Source of the DNA: CAZYWA01 sp964650975 [NCBI: uncultured bacterium]
GTDB taxonomy: Bacteria; JADJOY01
Assembly (NCBI GenBank): GCA_964650975.1
Contig: CAZYWA010000305.1
Span: 1-9,480 of the forward strand
DNA: 9,480 nucleotides
Direction: 5' to 3'
Part shown: in pieces, positions 5,788 to 9,480 of the stretch
Layout of the letters: the number at the start of each line of letters is the position of its first letter
How positions within the stretch are numbered: the stretch's first letter is position 1
Position numbers and translations under genes: made by a program
The notes under the pieces: model-generated
Seen by the model: the letters and a program-made list of their open reading frames with translations, nothing else
The model's database searches: none
Told to the model about the DNA's origin: nothing

Positions 5788-6681
5788 ATGCGGAAGATCG
5801 GCGAGATCCTGGTTCAGGAAGGACTGGTGCGGCCGGCGCACGTCGAGCGGGCACTCTGGTGGCAGCGCGACGACGGCGGGCGGATCGGCTCGCTCTTGAT
5901 CCGGCTCGGATACATCGAGGAGCGCGAGTTCCTGCGGCTCATGGCCACGCAGCTCCGCACCCGGCCCATCTTGATCGGCGATGCGGAGCTCGACCCACGG
6001 TTGATCGCGATGCTACCCACCGACACCGCGCGGCAGGCGAACGCGATTCCGATCGCGATACAGAACGGGCATCTGGTGATCGCCACCTCGGATCCGAACA
6101 ACGTTCGCGCGCTACGCGAGATCCAGGCCGCGACCGGGCATCCGGTGGAAGCCTGGCTCGCCGCCGATCCATCCATCGCGAGCGCCCTGGATCGCTATTA
6201 CCCGCGGCTCGGCGTGCGTGCTTCGCCGGCGCCGGCCACGGACGCGCGAGCCGGCGGCGCACCTTCGACGGACTCCGATCGCCGCCGTTCCATCGAATCG
6301 GTGGTCGACGGATGGATCGCGGAGGCGCTCGCGGGCGGAGCGGAGTCGTTGATGGTCCGGATGACGCCGCGCGGGCTGCGCGTTCGAGGTGAGGCGGAAG
6401 AGGGCGGATTCGATCTGGGCGGCGTTCACAGCTCGGTGTTCACGGAAGTGATGTCGTGCTTCCGCACCCGGGCGTCGCTGCGCCAGACCGCCGGTCCCGC
6501 ACGCCGCGAGACCGGCGTGCTTCGCTTCGATCACGACGGGCAGCCAGTGTGGCTCGGGATCACGCTGATCCCGGACGTCTACGGATTTTCGGCCCGGGTA
6601 TCGCTCGCGGAGGCCCGCAAGCGCGCCGGGGAGAGCGGCGAAGCCCTGATCGACGATTTCGCCGACCAGATCGCGAGCTGA
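5788..6681 (+). CDS. Stand-alone MshEN/GspE N-terminal-domain protein lacking the ATPase domain (probable c-di-GMP binder)
   Basis: This is a 297-residue soluble protein starting at ATG 5788, just downstream of a GGGAGGAG site. Residues 1-56 carry two tandem MshEN-type motifs: RKIGEILVQEGLVRPAHVE...Q (2-26) and RIGSLLIRLGYIEEREFLR...Q (32-55). Residues about 60-140 complete the T2SSE_N/MshEN fold (LPTDTARQANAIPIAIQNG, HLVIATSDPNNVRALREI, ALDRYYPRLG). In MshE this domain binds c-di-GMP. After a Gly/Ala/Asp linker (about 145-166), residues 167-273 resemble the N2 domain of GspE/PilB ATPases (ESVVDGWIAEALAGGAESLMVR; DVYGFSARVSL), with its usual charged residues degraded. The protein then ends; no Walker A, Asp box or Walker B is present. 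It is therefore likely a regulatory or adaptor paralogue of secretion or pilus ATPases, not a motor. No T2SS or T4P genes are in the window. Confidence 0.83.
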   Translation: MRKIGEILVQEGLVRPAHVERALWWQRDDGGRIGSLLIRLGYIEEREFLRLMATQLRTRPILIGDAELDPRLIAMLPTDTARQANAIPIAIQNGHLVIATSDPNNVRALREIQAATGHPVEAWLAADPSIASALDRYYPRLGVRASPAPATDARAGGAPSTDSDRRRSIESVVDGWIAEALAGGAESLMVRMTPRGLRVRGEAEEGGFDLGGVHSSVFTEVMSCFRTRASLRQTAGPARRETGVLRFDHDGQPVWLGITLIPDVYGFSARVSLAEARKRAGESGEALIDDFADQIAS

Positions 6682-6692
6682 GCGGGCCGGCC

Positions 6693-6706
6693 GGACCGGA
6701 AGGTCC
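6693..6706. terminator. Small GGAA-loop hairpin between convergent genes
   Basis: GGACC (6693-6697) and GGTCC (6702-6706) enclose the GNRA-type loop GGAA. The hairpin lies within the 25 bases between the MshEN stop and the pyrophosphorylase stop. The stem is only five pairs and there is no T-run. Confidence 0.35.
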
Positions 6707-8125
6707 TCAGTCCCCGGGGAGCTCGACGTGGCCGGTGAGCCGGCTCCCGGCGGGCACGCGCGCTTGAGCGGTGCCTGCGTTTCGAACCTCGGTCGCGCCG
6801 ACCATTTCGACGCCGCCCTCGAACAGCACGTCTCCACGCACCGTCAGCCCGTCGCACGCCTTGAGCGACGGCGCTCCCCCGGGAAATCGAGCGCGGAAAT
6901 CCTGGAAGAGCTTGTAGAACGCGGGATCGAGGTCGACGAGCGGTGCCGCGCCGGTGCGTTCCGGGTTCGGAACCACGTGGAAGCTCTCGTTCACCACGTA
7001 CGCGTCGGAACCCACCACCAGAAGATCGGAGCAGGTCTTGACCGCCGCGAATCGCTCCCGCGGCACGGCGACGGCGCGCGCGCCGTCGAAGGAAGCGATC
7101 GCGGCCCCCATCGCGGTCTCCAGCTGGATCACGCGCGCCGAGCGCGGGTCGGCCGGATCGAGGGTCTTCTCGTTGCGGATCACCGGCAGAGGAACGATCC
7201 CGTCCTGGTGTGCGAGTAGTCCGCGCAGCGCGGCGAGATCGAGCCACAGGTTGTTGGTGTTGAAGAACCGGTGGCGGGCGATGTCCTGGAACGCGCTCTG
7301 ATCCTCGGCAGGAGTCTGGGCGATCTCGCGCAGGGCGAGCCTGCCGCCGGGCAACCGAGCGAGGTGGCCGCCCTTGCGATCGGCCGCGGTGCGCTCCGTC
7401 ACCTCCATGAGGAACGGCACCGATTCGCTGGCGACGTATCCGAGCAGCGCGAGATCGAGCACCGCGCCCAGATTGTCGACGTTGGAAACGAAGATCCAGC
7501 GGATGCCGGCCGCTTCGAGCTCGTCCAGGATGCCGGACGTCACGATGGCGGCGTAAAGATCTCCGTGGCCGGGAGGACACCACTCGAGCTCGGGATCCTG
7601 CGCGGCGACCGCTGGTGCCAGCGTCTCGGCGTCGACTTTCGGAACCTTGTGCTGCAGGAAGGACGAGCGCACCGGTCCGGCCAGGTCGGGATAGGCGCGT
7701 AGACGTTCGAGGCTCTCGTCTTCGGTGTGGAAGCTGTTCATCAGCACCAGCGGCACCCGTGCTCCGTGCTGCGCCGCGAGCGCGCCGACCTGGCGGGCGA
7801 CGACGTCGAGGAAGGTGAGACCGGGGCGAACCTCGATCAACGATTTGGGTCCTTTGAGACCCATCGAGGTCCCCAGGCCGCCGTTCAGCTTGACCAGCGC
7901 CACCCGGCCCAGCACCTCACGGCCACGAGCGACGTAGCCGGCGAGCGAGCCGAGCGTCGGGACCTCGGCAACGGGCTCGATGTCCGCTTCGGCCACCACC
8001 AGCTTGGCGCCCGAGCGCAGCAGACCGTAGGCGTGCCGGAAGGAGCGGATCGCGAGCGCGGGGAGCGCGGCGTCGCGCATCTTGCGCTCGAACGGTTCCC
8101 AGCCTTGGGGGGGAAGATCGCTCAC
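6707..8125 (-). CDS. UTP-glucose-1-phosphate uridylyltransferase, eukaryotic (UGP1/PF01704) type
   Basis: This enzyme makes UDP-glucose from UTP and glucose-1-phosphate in the cytoplasm, feeding envelope glycans, glycolipids or storage sugars. Numbering from the upstream ATG, the nucleotide-binding loop is KLNGGLGTSMGLKGPKS (81-97). It is followed by WCPPGHGDLYAA (184-195), IFVSNVDNLGA (213-223), FFNTNNLWLDL (289-299), QLETAMGAA (336-344) and VKTCSDLL (364-371), whose Lys matches the conserved catalytic-site Lys of UGP1. A Gly/Val-rich tail (about 425-474) fits the C-terminal beta-helix. Length is normal and the gene is intact. These motifs differ from bacterial GalU. I chose GTG 8125 as the start because AAGGAG (8132-8137) abuts the ATG at 8131 but sits six bases before this GTG. 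It lies downstream of the Omp85 gene in a likely operon. Confidence 0.93.
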   Translation of the reverse strand: MSDLPPQGWEPFERKMRDAALPALAIRSFRHAYGLLRSGAKLVVAEADIEPVAEVPTLGSLAGYVARGREVLGRVALVKLNGGLGTSMGLKGPKSLIEVRPGLTFLDVVARQVGALAAQHGARVPLVLMNSFHTEDESLERLRAYPDLAGPVRSSFLQHKVPKVDAETLAPAVAAQDPELEWCPPGHGDLYAAIVTSGILDELEAAGIRWIFVSNVDNLGAVLDLALLGYVASESVPFLMEVTERTAADRKGGHLARLPGGRLALREIAQTPAEDQSAFQDIARHRFFNTNNLWLDLAALRGLLAHQDGIVPLPVIRNEKTLDPADPRSARVIQLETAMGAAIASFDGARAVAVPRERFAAVKTCSDLLVVGSDAYVVNESFHVVPNPERTGAAPLVDLDPAFYKLFQDFRARFPGGAPSLKACDGLTVRGDVLFEGGVEMVGATEVRNAGTAQARVPAGSRLTGHVELPGD

Positions 8126-8131
8126 CGGCAT

Positions 8132-8137
8132 CTCCTT
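8132..8137 (-). promoter_or_regulatory. AAGGAG ribosome binding site that decides the pyrophosphorylase start
   Basis: On the minus strand AAGGAG is followed directly by ATG (8131-8129), leaving no spacer. The in-frame GTG two codons later (8125-8123) has a six-base spacer, the usual distance. Confidence 0.6.
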
Positions 8138-8156
8138 CGCGGGGCTCCCAGTTCGC

Positions 8157-9480
8157 TCAATTCAGCGCCGTGGGCAGATCGAAGACTTGCCCCGTTCCGA
8201 ACGAAAGATTGAGACGGGAGGCACCGTCGGTCGAGTTGAGCGCGAACCCCAGATCCAGGCGCAGGACCTTGCCGATGGCCGAGGACGGAAGTCCCAGCCG
8301 AAGGCCGACTCCCACGGCCTGCTTGATCTCGGCGATCTGCACCGGCTCGCTCTCGTCGATGGGGAGGGCCGCGTCGTAGAAGCCCACCGCGCCGAGCGAG
8401 GCCACGCCGAGGATGCCGTCCCAGATGAACACTCGATCCTCGACGTGCAGCAGCGTGCCACCGTCGCCGTTCACGAAGCGATCCGGGTAGCCGCGCAGCC
8501 CGTTGAGGCCGCCCACCACGAAGCGAGCCTCCGGATCGCGATCGTGCGAGGCCTCGCCCTTCCAGCCGAGCGCCAGCGTCTGGCGGGGAAGGCCGGTGTA
8601 GTAGGCCTCGATCGCCCACTGGCCCACCAGGTTCTCGGTGTCGGCGTCGCGGATTCGCGACGTGACGCCGAGGTCGGCGAGCGCCACGAACGTCTCGGAG
8701 GAGAGGCCGCGATGCCAGGTGGCGCCGAACGACTGACCATCGTGGTACGAGCCGAGGATCTCGGGCTGCACGCCGAAGCTCAACGTGGATTGCCAGCCGA
8801 GCGGGAAATCCTCCTGAACGCCGAAGGATCGCACGTTGCGGCGCGTGATGTACTCGTCCTCGAGCCACACCCAGGAGAGGGTCAAGCCGCTGCGACGGCG
8901 GTCCTCCGGTAAGGCGGTCGCCGGCTCGGCTTCCGCCTCCACGAAGTTGTCCTCGTGGTAGTGGTATCCGAGCAACAGCCGATGCGCCACGGGCCCCGCG
9001 TCGTCGATTCGCAGCCCAACCTGAGCCGAGACGTCCTGCTCGAGGTGCCGCCACTCGCGGATCACCGATCCGCGATCGTAGAGATGGTCGGTGCGCGAGT
9101 TGTCCCACGCGGTGCCGCCGTAGCTCGATGTCGTGTCGAAGGAGTAGAACGGCTGCTCGAGCGAAGCGTAGCGGAACCGTCCGTCGGTGAGCTGGTCGTA
9201 CTCGAGCGAGGTCGTGTAGCGGGAGCGGAGGATGCGCGGGTCGAGATACGCGAACTGCAGCTGATCGCGCTCGACGTCGTGGGTGTAGAAGGCCTGCATC
9301 TGCTTCCCGAGGCCCAGGAAGTCGTTCTCCTGCAGGCCCGCGGTGCCCACCACCTGCCCGCCGCCGCCGGCGAGATTGAACTGGGGCTGGAAGGTCCAGG
9401 TTTCCTGCACCACCACCAGCAGATCGACCACTCCCGGCTCGACCGGCATTAGCTCATGAGCCTTTGGAATGAGCTGAATA
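8157..9480 (-). CDS. Omp85/BamA-TamA-like outer membrane protein, partial (5' end outside window)
   Basis: The frame remains open to the right edge, ten codons beyond the first Met at 9449, so the gene is cut off and that ATG is not its start. The visible 440 residues begin at the end of a POTRA-like domain (VEPGVVDLLVVVQETWTFQPQ). They then enter a barrel with FNLAGGGGQVVGTAGLQENDFLGLGK, the usual Omp85 entry motif, and many alternating amphipathic strands with acidic/aromatic loops. Numbering from the Met at 9449, GLRGYPDRF (317-325) is the conserved L6-loop (V/L)RG(F/Y) signature, followed by strands such as LLHVEDRVFIWDGILGVASLGAVGFYD. It belongs to the Omp85 superfamily, which inserts or secretes outer membrane proteins. 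Without the N-terminus, BamA, TamA and other types cannot be separated. Oddly, it ends in LPTALN and not an aromatic residue. The pyrophosphorylase gene follows 31 bases after its stop. Confidence 0.85.
   Translation of the reverse strand, partial: IQLIPKAHELMPVEPGVVDLLVVVQETWTFQPQFNLAGGGGQVVGTAGLQENDFLGLGKQMQAFYTHDVERDQLQFAYLDPRILRSRYTTSLEYDQLTDGRFRYASLEQPFYSFDTTSSYGGTAWDNSRTDHLYDRGSVIREWRHLEQDVSAQVGLRIDDAGPVAHRLLLGYHYHEDNFVEAEAEPATALPEDRRRSGLTLSWVWLEDEYITRRNVRSFGVQEDFPLGWQSTLSFGVQPEILGSYHDGQSFGATWHRGLSSETFVALADLGVTSRIRDADTENLVGQWAIEAYYTGLPRQTLALGWKGEASHDRDPEARFVVGGLNGLRGYPDRFVNGDGGTLLHVEDRVFIWDGILGVASLGAVGFYDAALPIDESEPVQIAEIKQAVGVGLRLGLPSSAIGKVLRLDLGFALNSTDGASRLNLSFGTGQVFDLPTALN

Noticed and set aside
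4524-5789. 421-residue minus-strand frame spanning two genes
   Set aside because: It covers parts of the sulfatase-like and CPBP genes and their spacer in another frame, with Arg/Ala/Gly low-complexity composition.
5788-6681. Functional GspE/PilB secretion ATPase
   Set aside because: No Walker A (GxxxxGKT), Asp box or Walker B exists in the protein, nor in any frame directly downstream.
1-9480. Defence system, CRISPR array, prophage, IS element or tRNA
   Set aside because: No spaced direct repeats, transposase or integrase motifs, terminal inverted repeats or cloverleaf pattern were found. The genes read as housekeeping or envelope functions.

Overview
The window is about 9.5 kb of GC-rich, densely coding bacterial DNA. 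It looks Gram-negative: there is an OmpA/Pal-type peptidoglycan-binding protein, an Omp85 (BamA/TamA-like) barrel, and a GspE/MshE-type N-terminal domain. The gene mix is an AP-superfamily 'sulfatase' ending in LRALGYID, a eukaryotic-type UDP-glucose pyrophosphorylase and a stand-alone MshEN protein. This suggests a deep-branching, high-GC lineage such as Candidatus Eisenbacteria, or a myxobacterial or Gemmatimonadota-like group. That placement is inference only. No tRNA, rRNA, CRISPR array, IS element or recognisable defence locus was seen, and no stretch over 300 bases lacks a gene.

Layout. (i) About 1-282 on the minus strand encode part of an UgpB-type ABC transporter solute-binding protein, alphaproteobacterial in flavour, with an in-frame stop. 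It ends abruptly against an OmpA-family gene that has lost its own start and signal peptide. This looks like a chimeric junction, either assembly or recombination. (ii) The OmpA gene (to 1012, +) ends just before an 18-bp-stem hairpin. (iii) 1158-4855 (+) is a two-gene, translationally coupled operon. The first gene fuses a degenerate, apparently inactive GT2 glycosyltransferase-like membrane module to a SAM methyltransferase. The second is a five-TM alkaline-phosphatase-superfamily enzyme with Thr at the nucleophile position. (iv) A CPBP intramembrane protease (4910-5641, -) converges on that operon. (v) Diverging from it is a MshEN/GspE-N protein without an ATPase domain (5788-6681, +). (vi) A minus-strand pair closes the window: an Omp85 barrel gene running off the right edge, followed 31 bases later by a UGP1-type UDP-glucose pyrophosphorylase.

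Functionally most genes point to the cell envelope: UDP-glucose supply, a membrane-bound methyltransferase, a periplasm-facing phospho/sulfo-transferase or hydrolase, outer membrane assembly and peptidoglycan anchoring. The genes look like ordinary chromosomal content. The observations most worth a second look are the pseudo-glycosyltransferase/methyltransferase fusion with its coupled Thr-type enzyme, the ATPase-less MshEN protein, and the chimeric left edge.
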